Source of the DNA: Pseudomonas sp. LP_7_YM
GTDB lineage: Bacteria > Pseudomonadota > Gammaproteobacteria > Pseudomonadales > Pseudomonadaceae
Assembly (NCBI RefSeq): GCF_004364435.1
Contig: NZ_SOCT01000014.1
Location: 46,107-110,106 of the forward strand
DNA: 64,000 nt
Direction: 5' to 3'
In this document: one piece after another, positions 43,481 through 51,409 of the stretch
Numbering within the stretch: position 1 is the first letter of the stretch
How the letters are laid out: each line of letters opens with the position of its first letter
The notes under the pieces: generated by a model
Seen by the model: the letters and a program-made list of their open reading frames with translations, nothing else
The model's database searches: none
What the model was told of the DNA's origin: nothing
Made by a program: the position numbers and the translations under genes

Positions 43481-43801
43481 GTGCTCGTATCACTGGAAAA
43501 AATGCTCGCCAAGGGCGTGGACAACGCTCTGCTGCGCTTCGGCCTGGGCAAGGGCCATCTGGACGCTGGAGATCACACCAACGCCGTCGAGCACTTGCAG
43601 CGCTGCGTCGAATTCGATTCGAAATACTCAGCAGCATGGAAGTTGCTCGGCAAAGCCTGGCTGGCGGCAGGGGATGACGCCCAGGCCCGCCATGCGTGGG
43701 AACGGGGCCTTGAAGCCGCAGCGGCCCATGGCGATAACCAGGCCGAGAAGGAAATGACGGTGTTCTTGAAGAAGCTCGGTCGCAGGAACAACGCGTTATA
43801 G
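43481..43801 (+). CDS. Small tetratricopeptide-repeat protein
   Basis: A 106-residue, helical protein. Residues 15-85 fit two TPR units: LLRFGLGKGHLDAGDHTNAVEHLQRCVEFD and YSAAWKLLGKAWLAAGDDAQARHAWERGLEAAAAHGD. It starts with GTG at 43481, which follows GGAGGGTCCTC, 12 bp after trkA. The same small gene sits next to trkA in P. aeruginosa. Function is unknown, probably protein-protein contacts. Confidence 0.82.
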   Translation: MLVSLEKMLAKGVDNALLRFGLGKGHLDAGDHTNAVEHLQRCVEFDSKYSAAWKLLGKAWLAAGDDAQARHAWERGLEAAAAHGDNQAEKEMTVFLKKLGRRNNAL

Positions 43802-43896
43802 GAGCGCGCTGTCCGCGATGGGTTACGTCAGGCAAAAATACGTCATAGACACACCGCAAGCGTGCGCCTGCGGTGATGCGATAGCGCGAGCAGGCC

Positions 43897-44784
43897 TTAA
43901 TACCAGCGCTTCTCGCCCTCAGGGCGCTTCTTGAAGCGTTTCATGGTCCACATGTACTGGCTTGGATAGGCCCGCACATACTTTTCCACCACCTTGCTCA
44001 TTGCCGCCGCCGAGGTCTCGGTGTTGGTGCTGTACATGTCGTCTGGCGCGGCTTCCAGAACCACTTTGTAGCCTGAGCCATCGTCCAGACGCATGGCGTG
44101 AAGGAAGACGCCCACTGCCTTGCCGCCCGCCAGCATGTTCGGCACGAATTTGCTGGTTAGCGCCATGGTCCCGCAGAACGGTACGAAAATTCCGGCTGAT
44201 TCCGCTGGCTCAGGGTCGGCTGGAATACCCACTGAGCCACCTTTGCGCACTTCCTTGATGACACTCAGAATGCCCTCCTTGGTGGAGGCTGCCACTCGAT
44301 TTCCCAACTGCACGCGTTGTTTGCGCAGCAAGTCGTCCACCGCCTTGAGCTTGGGCGGGCGGTAGAAAATAATCGGTTTGCACTGGCTGCAATAGAAGTG
44401 GTTGAGCACTTCCCAGTTGCCCAGGTGGCTGGTAATTCCGACCACGCCTTTGCCGGATGCCAAGGCGTCTTTCAACACTTGCAGCCCTTGGACTTCGCGT
44501 ACCAGATTGATCGATTTCTGAGCAGGCCAGATCCATGCGCAGGCGCTTTCGGTCAGCGTCTTGCCGATATCCATCAGACTGCGACCGACCAACGCCTCGA
44601 GTTCGGCAGGGCCCAGTTCGGGAAAGCACTTTGACAGGTTGATACGTGCGACTTCGCGGGAGCGGTTTGGCAGCTTCCACATCAGCCAGCCAATAGCGGT
44701 GCCGGTCCATTGCACGGCCCGCCATGGCAGCAGGGCAAACATCCGCAACGCGCCGACCATCACGGCGCCTTTGAACTTATCCAC
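43897..44784 (-). CDS. Lipid A lauroyl acyltransferase (LpxL/HtrB family)
   Basis: Inner-membrane acyltransferase that adds a secondary acyl chain to lipid A. The H-x4-E catalytic motif is HLGNWE near residue 118; an N-terminal membrane segment (MVGALRMFALLPWRAVQWTG) is present. The start is a GTG at 44784 with AGGAG 8 bp upstream; the frame extends to 44880 without similarity. The length is 295 residues. P. aeruginosa has the homologue PA0011 (htrB1) at this site. Confidence 0.88.
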   Translation of the reverse strand: MDKFKGAVMVGALRMFALLPWRAVQWTGTAIGWLMWKLPNRSREVARINLSKCFPELGPAELEALVGRSLMDIGKTLTESACAWIWPAQKSINLVREVQGLQVLKDALASGKGVVGITSHLGNWEVLNHFYCSQCKPIIFYRPPKLKAVDDLLRKQRVQLGNRVAASTKEGILSVIKEVRKGGSVGIPADPEPAESAGIFVPFCGTMALTSKFVPNMLAGGKAVGVFLHAMRLDDGSGYKVVLEAAPDDMYSTNTETSAAAMSKVVEKYVRAYPSQYMWTMKRFKKRPEGEKRWY

Positions 44785-44937
44785 AGAGCACTCCTGAATT
44801 GATGAGGCGGGCATTGTAACCATTGACGGTAAATGATCGCCCAACCATCTGCGCTTGCCATTTTCGAACCCAATGCCCACAGAGGGCCGTGTTTGCAGCG
44901 CGACCGTGCGGCGCAGGGACTATCACCGGTATATCGC

Positions 44938-45492
44938 TTACGTTTTGACCAACTGTGCATACCGATCGCACTCAACGGTATGGTCCATGACCATGCCCGT
45001 AGCCTGCATGTAGGCATAGCAGATGGTCGGACCAACAAAGGTAAACCCTGCCTTCTTCAAAGCCTTGCTCATCGCTTCGGCCTCTGGCGTGATGGCGGGG
45101 ACTTCGCTGCGGTCCTTGAAATGATTGACCTTAGGGGCGCCGCCGACGAACGACCAGACAAACTCGACAGGGTCCTTCAGACGCAACCAGGCTTGGGCAT
45201 TTTTGCGTGCGGCATTGAGTTTCAGGCGATTGCGGACGATACCGGGTTCGAGCATCAGCGCCTCGATTTCAGTATCGGTCATCGCTGCAATCCGGCGTAC
45301 GTCGAAGTTGAACATCACCTCGCGATAGCGGGCGCGCTTTTTCAGAATGGTGATCCACGATAATCCAGCCTGGAACCCTTCGAGCAATAAAAACTCGAAC
45401 AACATCTGCGCATCGCGCAACGGCACACCCCACTCTTGATCGTGGTAGTCCATATAAAGCGGATCATCGTTGCACCAAAAGCAGCGTGGCAT
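44938..45492 (-). CDS. tag: DNA-3-methyladenine glycosylase I
   Basis: Removes 3-methyladenine from DNA. The family N-terminus PRCFWCNDDPLYMDYHDQEWGVP is complete, including the Cys of the zinc site and Glu of the base pocket, followed by LSWITILKKRARYREVMFNFD. The length is 184 residues; the His/Cys pair at the end (HTVECDRY) completes the zinc site. Divergent from glyQ. Confidence 0.95.
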   Translation of the reverse strand: MPRCFWCNDDPLYMDYHDQEWGVPLRDAQMLFEFLLLEGFQAGLSWITILKKRARYREVMFNFDVRRIAAMTDTEIEALMLEPGIVRNRLKLNAARKNAQAWLRLKDPVEFVWSFVGGAPKVNHFKDRSEVPAITPEAEAMSKALKKAGFTFVGPTICYAYMQATGMVMDHTVECDRYAQLVKT

Positions 45493-45574
45493 AGGGCTCC
45501 CAAGGGTGGAGGCACTGTCGAATCGGGTATACTCCCGCTCTTTAAATCGCAGCCCCCCAGTACAGGTGAATTTC

Positions 45575-46522
45575 GTGAGCCAGCCTACGCCAGCCGTGCG
45601 TACCTTCCAAGACTTGATCCTCGCCCTCCAGCAATACTGGGCTGAGCAAGGTTGTGTGGTACTTCAGCCCTACGATATGGAAGTGGGCGCCGGCACTTTC
45701 CACACTGCCACGTTTCTGCGCGCCATCGGCCCGGAAACCTGGAACGCAGCCTACGTACAACCGAGCCGTCGTCCTACCGATGGCCGTTATGGCGAAAACC
45801 CTAACCGCCTGCAGCACTACTACCAGTTTCAGGTGGTTCTGAAGCCGAACCCTGACAACTTCCAGGAGCTGTATCTGGGCTCGCTGAAGCATGTAGGCCT
45901 GGACCCGCTTGTCCACGACGTTCGCTTCGTCGAAGACAACTGGGAATCGCCAACCCTGGGCGCCTGGGGCCTGGGCTGGGAGATCTGGCTCAACGGCATG
46001 GAAGTCTCGCAATTCACCTATTTCCAGCAAGTGGGCGGCATCGAGTGCTACCCGGTGACCGGCGAAATCACCTACGGCCTCGAGCGTCTGGCGATGTATC
46101 TGCAGGGCGTGGAAACGGTCTATGACCTGGTGTGGACCGACGGCCCGTTTGGCAAAGTGACCTACGGCGACGTGTTCCACCAGAACGAAGTGGAGCAATC
46201 GACCTACAACTTTGAATATGCCAACGTTGAAAAGCTGTTCGAACTGTTCGACTTCTATGAAAGCGAAGCGGTGCGCCTGATCGAAGCGGAGCTGCCATTG
46301 CCGAGCTACGAAATGGTCCTCAAGGCTTCGCACACTTTCAACCTGCTGGATGCCCGTCGCGCAATTTCCGTGACGGCGCGTCAGCAATACATCCTGCGCG
46401 TGCGCACCCTGGCTCGCTCCGTGGCCCAGGCGTACCTGACGGCCCGGGCCAAGCTTGGCTTCCCGATGGCCGCACCCGATATTCGCGATGAAGTGTTGGC
46501 TAAGCTGGAGGCTGCACAATGA
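45575..46522 (+). CDS. glyQ: Glycyl-tRNA synthetase alpha subunit
   Basis: Catalytic subunit of the alpha2-beta2 bacterial glycyl-tRNA synthetase. Characteristic segments are TFQDLILALQQYWAEQGCVVLQPYDMEVGAGTFH at the N-terminus, then VQPSRRPTDGRYGENPNR and EITYGLERLAMYLQ. The start is a GTG at 45575 preceded by AGGTGA; the frame is open to 45470 but the upstream part is not conserved. The length is 315 residues. The stop overlaps glyS by 4 bp. Confidence 0.97.
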   Translation: MSQPTPAVRTFQDLILALQQYWAEQGCVVLQPYDMEVGAGTFHTATFLRAIGPETWNAAYVQPSRRPTDGRYGENPNRLQHYYQFQVVLKPNPDNFQELYLGSLKHVGLDPLVHDVRFVEDNWESPTLGAWGLGWEIWLNGMEVSQFTYFQQVGGIECYPVTGEITYGLERLAMYLQGVETVYDLVWTDGPFGKVTYGDVFHQNEVEQSTYNFEYANVEKLFELFDFYESEAVRLIEAELPLPSYEMVLKASHTFNLLDARRAISVTARQQYILRVRTLARSVAQAYLTARAKLGFPMAAPDIRDEVLAKLEAAQ

Positions 46523-48573
46523 GTGCTCAAGATTTCCTGGTTGAACTGGGTACCGAAGAGCTGCCACCCAAAGCGCTGAACACCCTGGCCGATGCGTTCA
46601 TGGCCGGCATCGAAAAAGGCTTGCAGGCAGCCGGTCTGACCTACAGCGCCAAGCAGGTTTATGCCGCGCCGCGTCGTCTGGCTGTGCTGATCACCGAGCT
46701 TGCGACTCAGCAGCCAGACCGCAGCGTCAATCTGGATGGCCCGCCCCGTCAGGCCGCATTCGACGCCGAAGGCAACCCGACTCAGGCAGCGCTGGGCTTC
46801 GCCAAGAAGTGCGGCGTCAATCTGAGCGAAATCGATCAGAGCGGCCCGAAACTGCGCTACAGCCAGAGCATTGCCGGCAAGCCGACTTCCAGCCTGCTGC
46901 CCACCATCATTGAAGACTCGCTCGACGACCTGCCGATTCCAAAGCGCATGCGCTGGGGTGCACGCAAGGAAGAGTTCGTGCGGCCGACGCAATGGCTGGT
47001 CATGCTGTACGGCGACCAAGTGATCGACTGCACCATTCTCGCCCAGACTGCTGGGCGCGAGTCCCGTGGTCACCGTTTCCATCACCCGGAAAACGTGCGC
47101 ATTTCCTCGCCGGCCAACTATGCCAGCGACCTGCGCGCAGCCCACGTTCTGGCTGATTTCAACGAGCGCCGTCAGCTAATCAGCAAGCGTGTCGAAGAAT
47201 TGGCCACCCAGCATGAAGGCACCGCGATCGTGCCGCCTGCGCTGCTCGACGAGGTGACCGCGCTGGTCGAATGGCCGGTACCGCTGGTGTGTTCGTTCGA
47301 AGAGCGTTTCCTCGAAGTGCCGCAGGAAGCGTTGATCACCACCATGCAGGACAACCAGAAATATTTCTGCCTGCTGGATGCCGAGGGCAAGCTGCTGCCG
47401 CGCTTCATCACCGTGGCCAACATCGAGAGCAAGGACCCGTCGCAGATCGTGCTGGGTAATGAGAAAGTCGTTCGCCCGCGCCTGACCGATGCCGAGTTCT
47501 TCTTTAAGCAGGACAAGAAGCAGAAGTTGGAAACCTTCAACCAGCGTCTGCAGAACGTGGTCTTCCAGGCTCAACTGGGCACCGTGTTCGACAAGGCCGA
47601 GCGTGTTTCCAAACTGGCTGCGTTCATCGCACCGCGCATTGGTGGCGACGCTGAGCGTGCGGGCCGTGCAGGCCTGCTGTCCAAGTGCGACCTGGCCACC
47701 GAGATGGTCGGTGAATTCCCTGAGATGCAGGGCGTGGCTGGCTACTACTACGCACTGGCCGATGGCGAACCGCAAGACGTGGCTCTGGCGTTGAACGAGC
47801 AGTACATGCCGCGCGGCGCGGGCGCTGAACTGCCAAGCACACTGACAGGCGCTGCAGTGGCAATCGCCGACAAGCTCGACACCCTGGTCGGTATCTTCGG
47901 TATCGGCATGCTGCCTACCGGCAGCAAAGACCCTTACGCACTGCGTCGCGCAGCGCTGGGCATTCTGCGGATTCTGATCGAGAAGAAGCTGGACCTGGAC
48001 CTGATCAAGACCGTGCAGTTCGCGGTCGCTCAGTTCGGCGTCAAGGTCAAACCTGCCGGTCTGCCAGAGCAGGTGCTGGAGTTCATCTTCGACCGCCTGC
48101 GTGCGCGCTATGAAGATGAAGGCGTCGACGTTTCGGTTTATCTGTCGGTGCGCGCCCTGCAACCGGCTTCGGCACTGGATTTCGACCAGCGCGTGCAAGC
48201 CGTTCAGGCATTCCGCAAGTTGCCTGAAGCCGCCGCCCTGGCTGCGGTGAACAAGCGCGTATCGAACCTGCTGGGCAAGGCTGAGGGCAACATTGCCCAA
48301 ACGGTTGAACCCAAGTATTTCGACAACGCCAACGAGTTCTCGCTGTACTCGGCCATTCAACAGGCAGATCAGGCGGTAGCGCCCATGTCGGCCCATCGTC
48401 AGTACACCGAAGCGTTGGCCCGCCTGGCAGCATTGCGTGAGCCTGTGGATGCTTTCTTCGAAGCGGTGATGGTCAATGCCGATGATGCCAGCGTGCGAGC
48501 CAATCGTTACGCGTTGCTGGCACGTCTGCGCAATCTGTTCCTCGGTGTCGCCGACATCTCTGTGTTGAACTAA
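46519..48573 (+). CDS. glyS: Glycyl-tRNA synthetase beta subunit
   Basis: tRNA-binding subunit of glycyl-tRNA synthetase. It begins AQDFLVELGTEELPPKAL, contains the HD-like central region (KCDLATEMVGEFPEMQGVAGYYYALADGE) and ends with an anticodon-binding domain (ANRYALLARLRNLFLGVADISVL). The length is 684 residues, normal for the family. Translationally coupled to glyQ. Confidence 0.97.
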   Translation: MSAQDFLVELGTEELPPKALNTLADAFMAGIEKGLQAAGLTYSAKQVYAAPRRLAVLITELATQQPDRSVNLDGPPRQAAFDAEGNPTQAALGFAKKCGVNLSEIDQSGPKLRYSQSIAGKPTSSLLPTIIEDSLDDLPIPKRMRWGARKEEFVRPTQWLVMLYGDQVIDCTILAQTAGRESRGHRFHHPENVRISSPANYASDLRAAHVLADFNERRQLISKRVEELATQHEGTAIVPPALLDEVTALVEWPVPLVCSFEERFLEVPQEALITTMQDNQKYFCLLDAEGKLLPRFITVANIESKDPSQIVLGNEKVVRPRLTDAEFFFKQDKKQKLETFNQRLQNVVFQAQLGTVFDKAERVSKLAAFIAPRIGGDAERAGRAGLLSKCDLATEMVGEFPEMQGVAGYYYALADGEPQDVALALNEQYMPRGAGAELPSTLTGAAVAIADKLDTLVGIFGIGMLPTGSKDPYALRRAALGILRILIEKKLDLDLIKTVQFAVAQFGVKVKPAGLPEQVLEFIFDRLRARYEDEGVDVSVYLSVRALQPASALDFDQRVQAVQAFRKLPEAAALAAVNKRVSNLLGKAEGNIAQTVEPKYFDNANEFSLYSAIQQADQAVAPMSAHRQYTEALARLAALREPVDAFFEAVMVNADDASVRANRYALLARLRNLFLGVADISVLN

Positions 48574-48589
48574 CACCGGAGCGGATGAT

Positions 48590-49141
48590 TTGAAGCTGCT
48601 GATTCTCGATCGGGATGGGGTGATCAACGAGGACTCCGACGCTTACATCAAGTCGGTGCAGGAGTGGATTCCAATCCCCGGCTCGATCGAGGCAATCGCG
48701 CAACTGAGCAAGGCTGGCTGGACGGTAGCGGTCGCTACCAACCAGTCGGGCATTGCTCGCGGTTATTACGATCTGGCCACACTGCACGCCATGCACGCAC
48801 GATTACGTGAACTGGTAGCGGAGCAGGGCGGCGAGGTCGGTCTGATCGTTTATTGTCCCCACGGGCCGGATCAGGAATGTGAGTGCCGCAAGCCCAAGCC
48901 TGGCATGTTGCTGACCATCGCCGGTCATTACGCCACGGATCTGCGGGGTGTCTGGTTCGTCGGTGACAGCAAGGGTGACTTGCAAGCTGCGGTGGCCGTC
49001 GACTCTCAACCTGTACTGGTCATGACGGGAAAGGGTCACAAGACGCGGAGTGCGCCGTTACCTGCGGGCACTCTGATTTTTGATGATCTGGCGGCAGTTG
49101 CCGCAGAACTTATCCACAATAGCGCCTCGCTGAACGGCTGA
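48590..49141 (+). CDS. gmhB: D-glycero-beta-D-manno-heptose 1,7-bisphosphate 7-phosphatase
   Basis: HAD phosphatase of the ADP-heptose pathway for the LPS inner core. Motif I is LDRDGVIN near residue 6, motif II VATNQSG, and the zinc-binding loop CPHGPDQECEC (near 87-98) identifies the GmhB subgroup. The start is a TTG at 48590, 17 bp after glyS, giving MKLLILDRDGVIN. The length is 183 residues. Confidence 0.95.
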   Translation: MKLLILDRDGVINEDSDAYIKSVQEWIPIPGSIEAIAQLSKAGWTVAVATNQSGIARGYYDLATLHAMHARLRELVAEQGGEVGLIVYCPHGPDQECECRKPKPGMLLTIAGHYATDLRGVWFVGDSKGDLQAAVAVDSQPVLVMTGKGHKTRSAPLPAGTLIFDDLAAVAAELIHNSASLNG

Positions 49142-49197
49142 CCGGTCGTACAGCGGCACGCTCAATCCGGGCACTGCCCGTAATGGTAAAAGCAGCT

Positions 49198-49968
49198 ATG
49201 TCGATAGTGCAGGCCATCAGGATCTTCATCTTTTACCTGCTGCTGGGCACCACTGCCCTGCTGTGGTGTTCGCTGAGTTTCTTTATTGCCCCTTTCCTGC
49301 CTTTTCGCGTTCGTTATCGCTTCATCAACGTTTATTGGTGTCGCTGCGCGGTCTGGCTGACGAAGGTGTTTCTCAATATCAAAGTCAATATTACTGGCCA
49401 GGAAAACGTACCAAAGACGCCCTGCGTGATCGTATCCAATCACCAGAGCACTTGGGAGACGTTCTTTCTGTCGGCCCATTTCCAGCCACTGAGCCAGGTG
49501 CTCAAGCGTGAGCTGCTATACGTTCCGTTCTTCGGATGGGCGATGGCAATGCTGCGCCCTATCGCCATTGATCGCAGCAACCCGAAAGCGGCGCTAAAGG
49601 TGGTCGCGAAGAAGGGAGACGAGCTGTTAAAGGATGGCGTATGGGTCTTGATCTTCCCTGAAGGCACTCGAGTACCCTACGGCCAGGTTGGCAAGTTCTC
49701 GCGAAGCGGCTCGGCCCTGGCAGTCAACGCCGAACTGCCGGTCCTGCCCATTGCTCACAACGCCGGCAGATACTGGCCGAAAGAAGGATGGGGTAAAAAG
49801 CCCGGGACGATTGAAGTGGTGATTGGCGAGCCTATGTACGCAGAAGGTTCGGGACCACGTGCCATTGCTGCCCTCAACGACCGAATCTCTGCCTGGAATA
49901 CAGAGACGCAGAAGGCTTTGGGCTCCCCCGCAGCGCCTGCACCCACACCAGAAAAAACGCCCACGTGA
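49198..49968 (+). CDS. 1-acyl-sn-glycerol-3-phosphate acyltransferase
   Basis: PlsC-family enzyme that acylates lysophosphatidic acid in the membrane. Motif I is NHQSTWETFF (H-x4-E rather than the common H-x4-D, as in Pseudomonas homologues), motif III FPEGTR. One N-terminal hydrophobic stretch (AIRIFIFYLLLGTTALLWCSLSFFIAPF). I take ATG 49198; an earlier in-frame ATG at 49183 adds five residues. The length is 256 residues. In P. aeruginosa this gene (PA0005, lptA) is the neighbour of gyrB; here gyrB does not follow. Confidence 0.93.
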   Translation: MSIVQAIRIFIFYLLLGTTALLWCSLSFFIAPFLPFRVRYRFINVYWCRCAVWLTKVFLNIKVNITGQENVPKTPCVIVSNHQSTWETFFLSAHFQPLSQVLKRELLYVPFFGWAMAMLRPIAIDRSNPKAALKVVAKKGDELLKDGVWVLIFPEGTRVPYGQVGKFSRSGSALAVNAELPVLPIAHNAGRYWPKEGWGKKPGTIEVVIGEPMYAEGSGPRAIAALNDRISAWNTETQKALGSPAAPAPTPEKTPT

Positions 49969-50043
49969 ATTGTGGATAACCTGTGTATCAAATATGCAAA
50001 ATTTTGCATTAACCGCGCTAAGCGCTTAATTTAAATACTTATT

Positions 50044-50070
50044 GTTTTGGGCATGTTTCGTGCCCAAAAC
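50044..50070. terminator. Hairpin after the acyltransferase gene
   Basis: GTTTTGGGC (50044-50052) and GCCCAAAAC (50062-50070) form a 9-bp stem. A run of seven Ts follows about 10 bp later. It lies between convergent genes and may end both transcripts. Confidence 0.55.
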
Positions 50071-50151
50071 GTGCATAAGTTTTTTTGACCATCACTTCCC
50101 TGCTTCTAGAACATCGGCCTTGAGCCTCCCAGGCCAAGACCGATGTCATTT

Positions 50152-51339
50152 CTACCCAGTCTGTTCGCTTCGCGATGTCCATAGATTGCACAGCGCCGCC
50201 ATGGAGATCAGAACCAGCCCTCCCAATGCCGCTGCAATGAAGCCCATGGCAGGGGAGAGGCTGTCGATCGCGAATCCGACCAGGGGCGCGGAAAGGGTTT
50301 GACCGATGCGATAAGCCGAGTCATGCAAGCCCATCACTTCACCACGCACGCTGGCAGGCGCCAGCTTGGCAACAGCTTCCGAGCCTGCTGCCAGCGTCGG
50401 TGTACACAGCAAGTTTGTTGGCAACAACGCCAACATCAGCCACCACCACACCTGATCGAACAGCGCGACAGGCAGCAACAGTAAACTCATCGCCAGCGCC
50501 AGCCGTGTCTGCGACCACGAGCGATGAACGATGCCATGTACAAAACCGCCCGCAATGGAAGCGACTGACATTGCAGCGATCACATAACCGGTAAATGCGA
50601 TCTCATCGTTGCTGCGCAAAACCGCGATCAAGGCCAACTCTGTGCCGTAAAGCACGAACAAGGCAGCAGCGCTGACAAACATCACACCCATCAGGCGGCC
50701 ACTCATCCACGTGCGCAATTTGGGCCGGACCCGGCTGGACTCCTGGGCCACCTCGTCGAGGGAGCGCGTCGGCCAGTTCAGCTTGTAGAGCACGATATAC
50801 GACAGCGCCCGCCATATACCAATGCCCAATATGGCCGCAGTCGCGGAATAGCTGGTGATCAGCAAAATACCGGTCGCCGGACCGATGACAAAGCCCAGCT
50901 CCATCAACATCATGTTCAGCGAGTAGGCCGGGCGGCGCTTGTCCTCCGGCACAAGACTGGCGACAAATTGTCTTGCGAGCGAACCGGTGGGCACTGTGAA
51001 AACACCAGCGACAAACGCCAGACCCACATAGACCGAATAACTCACCACCGGCAACAGCAGCCAGGCGACTGTGGATAAAGTCCCGCAAACCGCCACCACC
51101 GGGCGCAGCCCATGGCGATCAATCATGCGGCCCAGCAAGGGCGAACCGACGGCAAAACCCAATGCCGTGGCGGTACCGACAATTCCCGCATCCAGGTAGC
51201 TGCGGCCCATTTCATTGAGCACATGAAGGCTAAGCGTGAGGGTCATGATCGTCAGCGGCAAACCGGCGACAAACATGAATAACGTGGCAGGCAACACCCT
51301 TGGGATTGCCAGGACTTTCTGATATTTACGAAACGACAT
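50152..51339 (-). CDS. MFS transporter
   Basis: Twelve-segment major facilitator of 395 residues. The A-motif between helices 2 and 3 reads GSPLLGRMIDRHGLRPVV; the second half starts after the basic loop near residue 200. Sequence such as GVFTVPTGSLARQFVASLVPEDKRRPAYSLN resembles multidrug efflux MFS proteins, but the substrate is not evident. AAGGAGCTG precedes the ATG. The next gene upstream on the same strand is the GH63-like glycosidase; the 70-bp gap would allow co-transcription. Confidence 0.88.
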   Translation of the reverse strand: MSFRKYQKVLAIPRVLPATLFMFVAGLPLTIMTLTLSLHVLNEMGRSYLDAGIVGTATALGFAVGSPLLGRMIDRHGLRPVVAVCGTLSTVAWLLLPVVSYSVYVGLAFVAGVFTVPTGSLARQFVASLVPEDKRRPAYSLNMMLMELGFVIGPATGILLITSYSATAAILGIGIWRALSYIVLYKLNWPTRSLDEVAQESSRVRPKLRTWMSGRLMGVMFVSAAALFVLYGTELALIAVLRSNDEIAFTGYVIAAMSVASIAGGFVHGIVHRSWSQTRLALAMSLLLLPVALFDQVWWWLMLALLPTNLLCTPTLAAGSEAVAKLAPASVRGEVMGLHDSAYRIGQTLSAPLVGFAIDSLSPAMGFIAAALGGLVLISMAALCNLWTSRSEQTG

Positions 51340-51409
51340 CCCGCAACAGCTCCTTGATTAGCGTTCGTCCTGATTCAACGCGGCCGATCGTCTTCAAGCG
51401 GCTAACGCA

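Noticed and set aside
47176..48627. 483-codon minus-strand open frame
   Set aside because: Antisense to glyS, which has all family features.
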